From Bacillota bacterium (GTDB taxonomy: Bacteria > Bacillota > Clostridia > Christensenellales > Christensenellaceae), in NCBI GenBank assembly GCA_023408315.1, contig JAEYKI010000006.1, positions 246,397 through 310,396 on the forward strand: DNA of 64,000 nucleotides, in the 5' to 3' direction. A model generated the notes under the pieces. That model was not told where the DNA came from, did no database searches, and worked only from the letters and a program-made list of their open reading frames with translations. Position numbers and translations under genes: made by a program. Below, one piece after another: positions 51,686 to 60,517 of this stretch (positions within the stretch are counted from its first letter, which is position 1; the number at the start of each line of letters is the position of its first letter).

Positions 51686-52725
51686 AGCGCACCGCCGCTC
51701 TTCAGCGCTTCTTCATAAAAACTCAGGATATTCTGCACCGGCGTATCGGACTGTATGTTGTGCGCAGGCGCCAGAATATAGCCTCCGCCCCGCCCCACCT
51801 CGGCTTTCAGGCGGCGCACTTCACACCGCACATCCCCGGGCGTGCCGCCCGGCAAAATATACTGCACACACAGGCCGCCAAAAAGCGCCAGGCGTTTCCC
51901 GTATCTTTGCTTGATCTTCACCGGATCCATTGCCGCGGGCTGCACCGGGTTAATCACATCCAGGCCAATTTCCGCCATATCGTCCAAAATCGCCTCGCAG
52001 TTTCCGCAGCTGTGGTACGCCAGCTTAATCGCAGGGTTCATTTTTTTATATTCCGCAAACAACTGTGCATACCGGGGTTTTAAGAACTCCCGCCAGGTGG
52101 AGAGGGACATCATTAAATTCTGCTGGGTTGCAACGTCGTCCCCCAGCCAAAGCATATCCGCACCCATTTCAATATGTTTTTTGCCCGCACTCAGCGGAAA
52201 CTGCATAACTTTATCAAACAGGGCGTGGGCAAAATCAGGCTCAGTCATCATATCCATCAGCAGATTTTCAAGCCCCCTTATGCCCCAGGACGCTTCAAAA
52301 ATGCTGCATGGCTCGCTTCCAACAATCCAATGCGTCTCGCCGTATTGCCGCACTTTTTTTAAATCATCCCGGTAACGCTCCCCATTCTCCGCATCCGGTA
52401 TCCGGTAGCTGTCCAGCAGCGCCGGGTTCCGCTCCAGCGGGCGCTCAAACACCTCGGTATACTCTCCGGTGGAGTTTTTTACCCGCCGCCATCTGCAGCC
52501 CCATTCGCAGGTATATTCGTCCTGGTCTTTTAAATAATATCCGTTCGCAAATCCCTGGGGCAGCAGCACCATGTCGTTTCCCATGCCTGCGCCAAGGTCG
52601 TATTCCTCTGTGCCTGTGGCCAGCCGGAGCTGCCTTGCAATCTCCGGCACAAAAGCGGCGTATACGGGCGGCCTATCCGGTTCTTCAAACGCCAGGGCTG
52701 TATGCACTCTTTCCTTTGAATTCAT
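51682..52725 (-). CDS. Uroporphyrinogen decarboxylase-family protein, copy 2
   Basis: The 347-residue protein starts MNSKERVHTALAFEEPDRPP, the usual N-terminus of MtaA/URO-D-family proteins. It keeps AYHSCGNCEAILDDMAEIGL, where His-x-Cys can bind zinc, and ends with GGGYILAPAHNIQSDTPVQN, where methyltransferases often have a third cysteine near this place. It may act as a methyltransferase on a methylated compound brought in by the importer encoded upstream; this is inference. AAAGGG lies eight bases before the ATG. It is not closely similar to copy 1. Confidence 0.82.
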   Translation of the reverse strand: MNSKERVHTALAFEEPDRPPVYAAFVPEIARQLRLATGTEEYDLGAGMGNDMVLLPQGFANGYYLKDQDEYTCEWGCRWRRVKNSTGEYTEVFERPLERNPALLDSYRIPDAENGERYRDDLKKVRQYGETHWIVGSEPCSIFEASWGIRGLENLLMDMMTEPDFAHALFDKVMQFPLSAGKKHIEMGADMLWLGDDVATQQNLMMSLSTWREFLKPRYAQLFAEYKKMNPAIKLAYHSCGNCEAILDDMAEIGLDVINPVQPAAMDPVKIKQRYGKRLALFGGLCVQYILPGGTPGDVRCEVRRLKAEVGRGGGYILAPAHNIQSDTPVQNILSFYEEALKSGGAL

Positions 52726-52870
52726 AATAATAACCCTTTCATTAAAATCCCAAACACATTTCATTCAGTCCCTAACACAAATATCCGTATCAACTTCTTA
52801 TATGAAGTTGTATACGGATACCTTAATGCAAGGGATGGTTTTAAAAGATTGGTGAATCCCCGCCCGCTTG

Positions 52871-53878
52871 TCAGGTGGCTTTCTTCATAATAAACGAGTA
52901 AATGGAAACCGCAATGATCAAAATCAGGCCGTATATAACGTTGAGCCAGAATCCGTTGATACCAATGGCAATAATGCCCGCCTCCAGCGATCCTATAATA
53001 AGCGCTCCCAGGAAGGTCCCCAGAACAGACCCCTTGCCGCCAAGCACAGACGTGCCCCCAATGAATACGGAAGCCAGCGTGGGCAGCATGAGCCCCGAAC
53101 CCTGGCTGGGATAATAATAAACCACTTCCATATTGCTGATCATGCCGCAAAACGCCGCAAAACCCGCAACCAATATATACGCCATAACGCGCACGCGGCT
53201 TACGTTTATGCCCATCATCAGCGCGCTTGCCTTGTTGTCGCCCACAAAGGAAACATGCATGCCGTATTTATGCCGGTAAAACAGAAACCAGACCAATATG
53301 CCCAGCCCGATAAACCAGATAAACTGCGCGGGCACTTTGCCGCCAATACGGCCCACCAGCGCATAATACAGGCCGCTGTCCGCAAAGTTTTGCGCAGCCA
53401 GAATGGATATGCCCTTGCCCTGCGCCAGCACATTTACAATGCCGTTAAAAAAGAACTGCGTGCCTATGGTTGCAACAATGCTGGGTATCCCAAACTTTAC
53501 TATCAAAAGGGAATTTAAAAGCCCGCACAAAATACCAACCGCCAGCCCCGCCAAAATGCCAAACGTAAAGCTTCCGGTTGTCATCAGGGTTGTAGCCATC
53601 ACCCAGCCGGCCAGCCCGAATACCGAGGGGAAGGACAGGTCTATCTCGCCAAGCGTGATCACGAATGTCATAAACAGGGCTATAATGCCCGTCATGGGAA
53701 TTGTGGACATGAACGAATAATAGATGTTGAACTGGGAAAAGACTTTTGTGTTCCCTATAAAATACAGAAGAAAAATTCCAACAAATACAATTAAAATACT
53801 GAATTCAATCTTGCGCCCGTAAATTTTTTGTTTAAAAGTTAGAGGTGCTGCAATATTTATAGCCTTGTTTTCGTTCAT
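52871..53878 (-). CDS. Ribose-type ABC transporter permease
   Basis: The 335-residue permease has about nine or ten helices and BPD_transp_2 markers: FVITLGEIDLSFPSVFGLAG, GIPSIVATIGTQFFFNGIVN and VFIGGTSVLGGKGSVLGTFL. It forms the channel of the importer with the single-domain ATPase encoded upstream and the binding lipoprotein before it. GAGG lies nine bases from the ATG. A GC-rich inverted repeat (CCGCCC...GGGCGGGG at about 53910-53930) lies between it and the ATPase gene. The 145-base gap to the URO-D genes has no clear terminator. Confidence 0.92.
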   Translation of the reverse strand: MNENKAINIAAPLTFKQKIYGRKIEFSILIVFVGIFLLYFIGNTKVFSQFNIYYSFMSTIPMTGIIALFMTFVITLGEIDLSFPSVFGLAGWVMATTLMTTGSFTFGILAGLAVGILCGLLNSLLIVKFGIPSIVATIGTQFFFNGIVNVLAQGKGISILAAQNFADSGLYYALVGRIGGKVPAQFIWFIGLGILVWFLFYRHKYGMHVSFVGDNKASALMMGINVSRVRVMAYILVAGFAAFCGMISNMEVVYYYPSQGSGLMLPTLASVFIGGTSVLGGKGSVLGTFLGALIIGSLEAGIIAIGINGFWLNVIYGLILIIAVSIYSFIMKKAT

Positions 53879-53906
53879 TTTATCTTACCTCATTCCTTTA
53901 TATTTC

Positions 53907-53932
53907 CCCGCCCTGTTTGAAGGGCGGGGAAA
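53907..53932 (-). terminator. Intercistronic hairpin between ATPase and permease genes
   Basis: CCCCGCCCT and AGGGCGGGG form a perfect nine-base stem around GTTTGA. There is no strong T run, so it may set relative mRNA levels of the operon parts rather than stop transcription fully. Confidence 0.55.
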
Positions 53933-53953
53933 TTGCCGGCTCCCGCAATTCTT

Positions 53954-54757
53954 TTATTCCAGTTTGCCGGTTTGGACAAGATTGATCATCTTATCCTGCA
54001 ATTGTTCCATTGTTACATCTTCTTTTTTCAGTACGCCTGCGACGCGGCCGCGGTCCAGAACAATAAAGCGTTCGCAGACGGGATACAGCTGATAGATGCT
54101 GTGGCTGATATAGATTGCGGAGTGGCCCCTTCTTTTGATGTCGATAATAAAGTCCTGCACCTTCTGCGTCTCGGAAAGGGACAGTGCCACGGTCGGTTCG
54201 TCCAGAATAATAAGGTCGGCTTTAAAGTACAGCGCGCGGCTTATGGCGATTCCCTGCTTCTCACCGCCGGATAAAAACTCCACCTCGGTGCTCACCGTAA
54301 TTGCCTTGGACGTATATCCCATATGCTCGCGCATCATTTTTTCTGCCTGCGCCTTTTGCTCATGGATTTTCATAAACCCCGCGCGGTTGCAGATTTCCCT
54401 TCCCACAAACATGTTCTGCCATATGGTCTGCTGGTCTGCCAGGGCTCGTTCCTGGTACACGGTCTCAATCCCCAGTTCACGGGATTTTTTAACGGAATGG
54501 ATGCTGATCTTCTCGCCCTTGTAGTAGATATCCCCCTCGCTGGGAAGATGCACGCCGGTAATCACCTTGATCAGCGTGGATTTGCCCGCGCCGTTGTCTC
54601 CCACCAGGCCCACAATCTCGTTCTGCCCAATCTCAATACAAATGTCCTTAAGCACTTCCACCCCGCCAAAGTGTTTGCCTATGCCGCACATTTTTAAAAG
54701 CGGGCCTTCGTACGTTTTTTCCTCTACCTCTTTCGCTACACTTGAATCAACCATCAT
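53954..54757 (-). CDS. ABC transporter ATP-binding protein (single NBD, FrcA-like)
   Basis: The 267-residue ATPase has one ABC domain: Walker A GDNGAGKST near residue 55, Q-loop YQERALADQQ, signature LSGGEKQG, Walker B LIILDEPTVAL and the H-loop ISHSIYQL. Single-domain ATPases occur in fructose-type members of the ribose importer class, in contrast to the two double-domain ATPases near the left end of this window. GAGGAG precedes two ATG codons in tandem; either may be used. It pairs with the permease gene downstream. Confidence 0.92.
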   Translation of the reverse strand: MMVDSSVAKEVEEKTYEGPLLKMCGIGKHFGGVEVLKDICIEIGQNEIVGLVGDNGAGKSTLIKVITGVHLPSEGDIYYKGEKISIHSVKKSRELGIETVYQERALADQQTIWQNMFVGREICNRAGFMKIHEQKAQAEKMMREHMGYTSKAITVSTEVEFLSGGEKQGIAISRALYFKADLIILDEPTVALSLSETQKVQDFIIDIKRRGHSAIYISHSIYQLYPVCERFIVLDRGRVAGVLKKEDVTMEQLQDKMINLVQTGKLE

Positions 54758-54798
54758 ATCAGCTCCTCATAAGGTCTTAAATCAATCGGTAGTTTGCA

Positions 54799-55908
54799 TT
54801 AACGGATGCCTTTTTCCGCAAGCGGTTTTACAAAGTCGATGTTGGTTTTGTCAATAATCGCGGCGCCTGTGTCAATGTGCAGTCCCGCAAATCCATACGC
54901 TTTGGTAAGGCAAACCTGCAGAACGGGCAGATACCCCTGCAGCCACTGCTGCTGGTCAAGCACCGCGCCGATCCATCCGTCCACAATGCCCTGGGAGGTA
55001 TTGCCCGAAAGGTCAAAGCCTGCGCCATACACTTCGCCGGGCTGTTTGCCTGCCGCCTTGAAATACACGGGCAGGGTGGCCGTCAGGGAACCGTGGTCCG
55101 TAATAACCATTTTGCAGTCGGAATTGGCCGCCAGATAGCTGGTCAGTGTGGGAGTGCCCTGTGCCGGGTCTGCGTTGATCGCATCGGAGATTTCGGTATA
55201 GTCTACCTTAACGCCAAGTTTCGTGAGCGCGTCCACGCAGCCCTTGGTGCGTTCTCCGCGTCCGGGCTGGGAAGCGAGTCCCCATACCATTGCCTTGTCG
55301 CCGGATTTAAGTCCCGCGCGTTTGGCCGCTTCGGTTGCCAGCGTTACGCCGGAAGCATACAGTTCCTGGCCTACATACCCAAAGCCGCTGGTTTTATACT
55401 GGGCTTCCAGGTTAGGCAGGGTGGTGTTTTGGCTGGTTACTATAATGCCCATAGATTCCGCCTCGTCCACAATCGCTTTGTATGCGTCGTCACCCGGATG
55501 GCCCATAATGGCGATACCGTCGGGCTGGCGCGCCACAGAATCTTTCAACTGGCTCACCATCTTGTTGGGATCCCAGTCGGACCAGATATACTGCACATCG
55601 CATCCAAGGTCTTCCTGCGCCTGCTTTGCGCCGTTGTAAACCGTGGTTGCAAATACGTCGCCCTCTCCGCCGCCGCAGAAGAAGTCTACCTTTATGCCTT
55701 TAAACGGTTTGTTGCCCGTATCCGCAGGAGCAGCCGCAGCAGAGGACGCAGCCGGAGCAGCCACAGACGCCGCCGGAGCGGCCGCAGCAGAGGACGCAGC
55801 CGGCTCTGCGGACGAAGCCGCCGGAGTGGCGCATGCCGCCAGTGAGAGCATCATGGTGAGCACAATGAGCACCGCAATCACTGGTTTAAGAATCTTTTTC
55901 TTAGACAT
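54799..55908 (-). CDS. Sugar-type ABC transporter substrate-binding lipoprotein
   Basis: The 369-residue protein has a lipoprotein signal peptide with the lipobox LAAC, an Ala/Ser/Pro-rich linker to about residue 65 and a type I binding fold: IKVDFFCGGGEGDVFATTVY, DGIAIMGHPGDDAYKAIVDE, GFGYVGQELYASGVTLATEA. Its ligand is probably a sugar or sugar-like compound. GGAGG stands eight bases before the ATG. It is the first gene of the importer operon. A 130-base A/T-rich gap separates it from the upstream sensor operon and should hold its promoter. Confidence 0.92.
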   Translation of the reverse strand: MSKKKILKPVIAVLIVLTMMLSLAACATPAASSAEPAASSAAAAPAASVAAPAASSAAAAPADTGNKPFKGIKVDFFCGGGEGDVFATTVYNGAKQAQEDLGCDVQYIWSDWDPNKMVSQLKDSVARQPDGIAIMGHPGDDAYKAIVDEAESMGIIVTSQNTTLPNLEAQYKTSGFGYVGQELYASGVTLATEAAKRAGLKSGDKAMVWGLASQPGRGERTKGCVDALTKLGVKVDYTEISDAINADPAQGTPTLTSYLAANSDCKMVITDHGSLTATLPVYFKAAGKQPGEVYGAGFDLSGNTSQGIVDGWIGAVLDQQQWLQGYLPVLQVCLTKAYGFAGLHIDTGAAIIDKTNIDFVKPLAEKGIR

Positions 55909-56035
55909 TCTTTGTTCCTCCTTCAATTTTTAAAATAAACCGTGAAAAGAAATACATGGATTTATTTTATGGTATCAAAACTGTATTTTAATCCAATTGA
56001 AAATATTACTGAAAAACTTTGAAATATTCTTAAGT

Positions 56036-56980
56036 TTAGTTGAGGGGGAACAATATCTGCTGCATTTCGGAACTGTAGAGGTTCTGCATATCCGCAAACA
56101 CGGAAGGGATCAGCACGTTTTGCGGCGCATCTCCCTTCAGGCACAAATTCGCCTGTTCCACCGCCGTGTAACCAATATTCGCGTTCCGGTTCACACAAAT
56201 GGCGTCAATCCGGTTTTGCTCCAGCATGCTGATTGTGTTTTTATCCTGTGAAAAAGAAATAACGGAAATTTTGCGCCCGTTTGAAAGGGCTTTTATCCGG
56301 TTGCACGCAAAAACCGTCGCGTAGCCGTTCAGGGCGATTACGGTAAAATCTCCTGTCACTGTGGCAAGATACCCTGTATAATCATTTGTTAATTTTTCAT
56401 TTTCTCCAATATGAAAATCTATCTGCCGGAGGTCCATATCCGGAAAATCTCCTATTTTCATTTGCAATACCTCTGCCAGGCTCTGCGTGTTGATATACTC
56501 GTCCAGGCAGTTCAACAGCAAAACCGATGCATTCTTGCCTTCCAGCCGCCGGACAGTGGAAAACACGCCCAGTGCCATCTGGTTTTTATCTGTATCCACA
56601 GAGCAGCTCTGTCCGGCTTCAATTCCGCTGTTGACGGATACAACGGGAACCCGTTTCTTTACCGCTTCCAAAACGGCGGGCCCCACGGTTCCGGCGCCCG
56701 CGGGGTCTATGACAATAGCACTGTATCCCTGTTCTATGGCCGTTTGAATCAAGTCCGCCTGCTGCTTGGCGGCATCAATAGACGAAACTGTTTTTACTGT
56801 GAGCGCAAGCCCGTTTTGCTTGGCGGCTTCGTTTGCGCCGCGGATTACGTCCTCCGCAAACGAGCTGGACCATGACTGCAGTATAAGCATAACGCTTTTG
56901 GGCGGCGCGCTTTGTGGCGCCGCGCATGCACTTAAACCCGCCGTAAAAACTGCAAGCAATAAGCAGACAATTTTTTTCAT
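56036..56980 (-). CDS. Periplasmic-binding-type lipoprotein of the sensor operon
   Basis: The 314-residue protein has a lipoprotein signal (MKKIVCLLLAVFTAG, LSAC lipobox) and a type I binding fold: SVMLILQSWSSSFAEDVIRG, IEQGYSAIVIDPAG, VVSVNSGIEAG. Its start overlaps the stop of the sensor kinase gene by four bases. Binding proteins placed after YesM/YesN-type pairs usually present the sugar to the sensor, so it probably acts in signalling rather than transport. The transporter operon just downstream has its own binding protein. Confidence 0.85.
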   Translation of the reverse strand: MKKIVCLLLAVFTAGLSACAAPQSAPPKSVMLILQSWSSSFAEDVIRGANEAAKQNGLALTVKTVSSIDAAKQQADLIQTAIEQGYSAIVIDPAGAGTVGPAVLEAVKKRVPVVSVNSGIEAGQSCSVDTDKNQMALGVFSTVRRLEGKNASVLLLNCLDEYINTQSLAEVLQMKIGDFPDMDLRQIDFHIGENEKLTNDYTGYLATVTGDFTVIALNGYATVFACNRIKALSNGRKISVISFSQDKNTISMLEQNRIDAICVNRNANIGYTAVEQANLCLKGDAPQNVLIPSVFADMQNLYSSEMQQILFPLN

Positions 56981-58743
56981 TCCGCCTCCCAAATGCAGGG
57001 CAGCGTAAGCGTTACCGTGGTGCCCACGCCTTCCTCGCTCTCTATGGCGATGCCGTATTCCGGCCCGTAATGCAGGCGTATGCGTTCGTGCACATTTTTA
57101 ACACCAACGCCCGAGCCGCTTTTGGCCACAAAGCTCTTATCAAAAATATGGCGCGCCGTGTCTTCGCTCATTCCCACGCCGTTGTCGGACACCTTGAAAA
57201 CAAGCCTGCCAACGTCCACCGCCGCGCTAATCCGAATAAGCCCCGCATCACCCAGATCCTTGATCCCGTGGTAGATGGCGTTTTCCACAATTGGCTGCAA
57301 AATCAGCTTGATGGTCAGGCATTTTTTTGCACTCTCGTCTGCCTCTATTTCATAGGCAATCCTGTCCCGGTAACGCATCTTTTGTATAATCAGATAATTC
57401 CGCACATGCGCAAGTTCCTGTTCCACCGGGATGGAGTCCATCCCTTTGTACAGGGAGATGCGGAACAGCTTGGACAGGGCGGAAACCATGGTAACCACTT
57501 CCTCGTTTTTGCGGTTCTCCGCCATCCAGATTACAGATTCCAGGGTATTGTATAAAAAATGCGGATGTATCTGCATTTGCAGCGCCTTAAGTTCGCTTTT
57601 TCTTTTTTCTTCCTGCTCATGCACAATTTCGCCCATCAACGCCTTGATCTTGGCGACCATCTTATTGAACGCGGCGGAAAGCCGTTCCACTTCGCGGTCC
57701 CCCCGCACGTCCATAACGCTGTCAAAATTCCCCTGTTCCACGCTGGCCATGGACGCCTCCAGCCTGAGTACGGGCCGGGAAACAAGAACAGAAATAATCC
57801 AGGATATTCCCGCAATCACCAGCAAGCCAAACAAAATAGTCCAAACCAAAAAACCGGTGATTTCGGACTGCGGCACCATAAGTTCGTCCACATAGCTCAC
57901 TACCACCGTTTTCCACCCCGTATGCATGGAAGTCTGGATTACCGTGAACACCTGCTCCCCGCCTTCTTCGCGCAAATAGCTTCCATCCGGCTTGCCCAGC
58001 GCAAACTGGGTGTCCTCCTCTTCCAGGCCGTAATGGATATACTGCAGATTGGGGTGGTAGATCAGGTTACCGTACTTATCCATAAGGTATACGTAGCCTT
58101 TGCCTCCCAGATTCACGCTTTCTATTCTCTTGGCCAGCTCGCTCAGGCGGACATCCATCATCAACACGGCGCTTTTCTGCAGATTATAAATGGCCGTGTT
58201 GCGGCTTACCGTAACCACCCAGGGGTATGTGCCGTAATATAGGTTCTGCACATGCGGCTCAGAGAAATAAATGTCCTGGCCTTCCTTCTGCGGCAGCAGG
58301 AACCACTGCTGTGCGGGTACATGCGCTCCCTCCTTAAATACAGTGTCCTGGCTGCCCGCAAGCACATTGCCCCCGCGGTCGAACAGCAAAACAGTCTCCA
58401 GATCCTCGCGGGAAGAAATTACCGCCTGCAGGATATCCTGCATAGAGCCTTCCTCTCCGTTCTGCTTCATGTAATACTGAAACAAAATATAATCGGAAAC
58501 GCCCATGATATCGTCCACATAGTTTTTTACCGTGCTTTCCACCTGGCCCGCCACCTGCCTGGACATGTTCTCCATGTTTGTCTGGTTCACCTGCTGAAAT
58601 TTTTGGCTCACCATATAATAGGTAATGCTGTACACGGCAAACATGGCGGTAATAAAAGAAAACGCAATAATAACCCGAAGGCTTTTAAAGCGTCCGAACG
58701 ACAGATACTGTAACAGCCGTTTCATAAAGCCGGACCGTTTCAC
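56977..58743 (-). CDS. Sensor histidine kinase, YesM family
   Basis: The 588-residue kinase has helix 1 at about residues 23-43, a large extracytoplasmic Cache-type domain (to about 295; VLLFDRGGNVLAGSQDTVFK, PWVVTVSRNTAIY), helix 2, a HAMP region (VSRPVLRLEASMASVEQGNF) and the kinase part. The phospho-acceptor histidine is in MQIHPHFLYNTLESVIW; the ATP site has ENAIYHGIKDLG and DNGVGMS. Start is a GTG overlapping the regulator stop; ATG at 58725 is an alternative. It probably phosphorylates the AraC-type regulator encoded upstream in response to a ligand held by the following lipoprotein. Confidence 0.9.
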   Translation of the reverse strand: MKRSGFMKRLLQYLSFGRFKSLRVIIAFSFITAMFAVYSITYYMVSQKFQQVNQTNMENMSRQVAGQVESTVKNYVDDIMGVSDYILFQYYMKQNGEEGSMQDILQAVISSREDLETVLLFDRGGNVLAGSQDTVFKEGAHVPAQQWFLLPQKEGQDIYFSEPHVQNLYYGTYPWVVTVSRNTAIYNLQKSAVLMMDVRLSELAKRIESVNLGGKGYVYLMDKYGNLIYHPNLQYIHYGLEEEDTQFALGKPDGSYLREEGGEQVFTVIQTSMHTGWKTVVVSYVDELMVPQSEITGFLVWTILFGLLVIAGISWIISVLVSRPVLRLEASMASVEQGNFDSVMDVRGDREVERLSAAFNKMVAKIKALMGEIVHEQEEKRKSELKALQMQIHPHFLYNTLESVIWMAENRKNEEVVTMVSALSKLFRISLYKGMDSIPVEQELAHVRNYLIIQKMRYRDRIAYEIEADESAKKCLTIKLILQPIVENAIYHGIKDLGDAGLIRISAAVDVGRLVFKVSDNGVGMSEDTARHIFDKSFVAKSGSGVGVKNVHERIRLHYGPEYGIAIESEEGVGTTVTLTLPCIWEAE

Positions 58744-60356
58744 CTTTCCACACTGCCTTCCAAGTTTTGATACTCCCTGGGCGATATACCGCAGACTTTT
58801 TTAAAACTGTAGCTGAAATAATTGGGGTCTTCATATCCCACCCGCATGGCTATCTCGTTTATCTTCATATTGCTTGCGCGGATAAATTTTTTGGCTGCCT
58901 CAATCCGGTGGGAAATCAGGTAATTGTTAAATGTTTCCCCTGTTTCTTTTTTAAAAAGAGCGCAAAAATAGCTCTGGCTCAGGTGCAGGTGCCTGCACAG
59001 TGCTTCAATGGAAACATCCCTGTCCATATAATGTTCGCTCACATAACTCACCGCGTCGCGTATCAGTCTTTTTGAAGTGTTTTCCCGCATTACGCTCAGT
59101 TCGGAAATAATTTTTTTGCAGATATGCTTGATCTCGTGGCATGCCCCGCCCATGTTGGGCATATCCAGTATCTTTTTAAATATTTTTTCTATGCCGCCAA
59201 ATACGCAGCCGGTATCCACGCCCGCACTGTCCGCCGCCTTGAATATGCAGAGCGCCATTTCAATTACGTATACGTCGTATTCATGAACGCCGCAGGCCAG
59301 CGTGCTGGCAAACAGCGCGTCCACCACCCGGTCCACGTCTGCCACGTTGCCGGTTTTGATCAGCGCGCTTAGTTTCTGCTCCAATTCTCCGTTAAAACGG
59401 ACGTCCCTGCGCGCGACCGGCTCAATATCCCCAATATAAAGAACCTTGTCTCCCCCGGCAAGTATCTTGTAATTACCTGCTTCCACCGCGCCCGCATAGG
59501 CAGCGTGCATTCCCCGTATATTAAGCACCGGCAGTCCCACGCCAACGGTCACTGTGAAAGCCATGTATTTGCATATGCAAAAACGAATCTCGTCAAACAC
59601 TCTCATAAAGTCTTCCACCGCATCTGCGCCGCATGCCGCCATGCCAATCAGAACTACGCTTGTGTCGTGCATAAAGGCAATCCCAGCCTGATGCAAAGCC
59701 ATCAGTTCGGCCGCAATATTGTACACGGCAAACTTGGCAAGCTCTTCCCCGTCCTCCTGCCCAAAGCCTTCCCAACCTCCCTGGTCTTCGTCAACGGTCA
59801 CAACGCCTATCACAATTGTTTTGCCTGTAATTTCAAGCCCGTACCGCAGCGCCTTCTGTTCCAGGTCCTGAGTTTCCATACCGGAAGTCAAAAGCGCGGA
59901 AAGAAACTTCTCGCGCAGTATGGGCAAACTTGCCTCGTACTCCCGCCGCAGCTTGCTGATATCCTCCCTGTCCGCCGCTTCCTTGTCCATGCTTGCTTTT
60001 AAGTTACGCAGCACCAGCAGAAATTCCTGCTTTGTAACCGGCTTCAGTATGTAATCAAAAGCCTGGCTGCGCACCGCGGACTGCGCGTATTCAAAATCGT
60101 CGTACGCGGTCAGAATGATCACCTTGGTCTGCGGATACCCGGCGGTTACTGCCCTGAGAAGCTCCAGCCCGTTTACGTAGGGCATATTAATATCCGTGAT
60201 CACCACATCCGGCGTCAGGGTGGGCAAACATTCAAGCGCTTCCCTGCCGTTCTTTGCCTCTCCGGCCAGCACGTAGCCCTCTCGCTCCCATTCAATCGCA
60301 GAGGCAATCGCGCTCCTCACATCGTCTTCGTCATCTATAATCATTATTTTGTACAT
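58740..60356 (-). CDS. AraC-type response regulator, YesN family
   Basis: The 538-residue protein has a receiver domain (IMIIDDEDDVRSAIASAIEW; phospho-Asp in VVITDINMPYVNGLELL near residue 55; LKPVTKQE), a long middle domain and a C-terminal AraC HTH pair (SIEALCRHLHLSQSYFCALF; MRVGYEDPNYFSYSFKKVCG). This is the usual partner of YesM kinases and controls carbohydrate-uptake genes. The ATG is nine bases after AAAGGG; the longer frame starts in the promoter region. It is the first gene of a three-gene operon: regulator, kinase, binding lipoprotein. Confidence 0.93.
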   Translation of the reverse strand: MYKIMIIDDEDDVRSAIASAIEWEREGYVLAGEAKNGREALECLPTLTPDVVITDINMPYVNGLELLRAVTAGYPQTKVIILTAYDDFEYAQSAVRSQAFDYILKPVTKQEFLLVLRNLKASMDKEAADREDISKLRREYEASLPILREKFLSALLTSGMETQDLEQKALRYGLEITGKTIVIGVVTVDEDQGGWEGFGQEDGEELAKFAVYNIAAELMALHQAGIAFMHDTSVVLIGMAACGADAVEDFMRVFDEIRFCICKYMAFTVTVGVGLPVLNIRGMHAAYAGAVEAGNYKILAGGDKVLYIGDIEPVARRDVRFNGELEQKLSALIKTGNVADVDRVVDALFASTLACGVHEYDVYVIEMALCIFKAADSAGVDTGCVFGGIEKIFKKILDMPNMGGACHEIKHICKKIISELSVMRENTSKRLIRDAVSYVSEHYMDRDVSIEALCRHLHLSQSYFCALFKKETGETFNNYLISHRIEAAKKFIRASNMKINEIAMRVGYEDPNYFSYSFKKVCGISPREYQNLEGSVER

Positions 60357-60390
60357 GGCACGCAACCCTTTCACCAAAAAATCTGGTAAA

Positions 60391-60420
60391 AGTATAAGAC
60401 ACTGCTGCAAAAAAAGTGAA
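60391..60420 (-). promoter_or_regulatory. Candidate promoter of the YesN-YesM operon
   Basis: On the minus strand TTCACT (60420-60415), 18 bases and TATACT (60396-60391), 35 bases before the regulator ATG. The -35 matches four of six consensus bases. Confidence 0.5.
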
Positions 60421-60517
60421 TTTAGTTAACAGTATTTAAAATTGATTTATCTTAGTTAGGATATTACTGATAGTATACTATTTTTAATCCGGGATTTCCA
60501 TGGTTTTGTTGTTATTA

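Noticed and set aside
50606..52725. Heme biosynthesis uroporphyrinogen decarboxylase (hemE)
   Set aside because: Only superfamily similarity. The metal and substrate motifs differ, there are two dissimilar copies, and the context is a sugar-type importer.
54877..55845. 322-codon plus-strand frame over the importer binding protein gene
   Set aside because: Antisense to a lipoprotein with a clear signal peptide; the C-terminus is Arg/Ser-rich from the Ala-rich linker read backwards.
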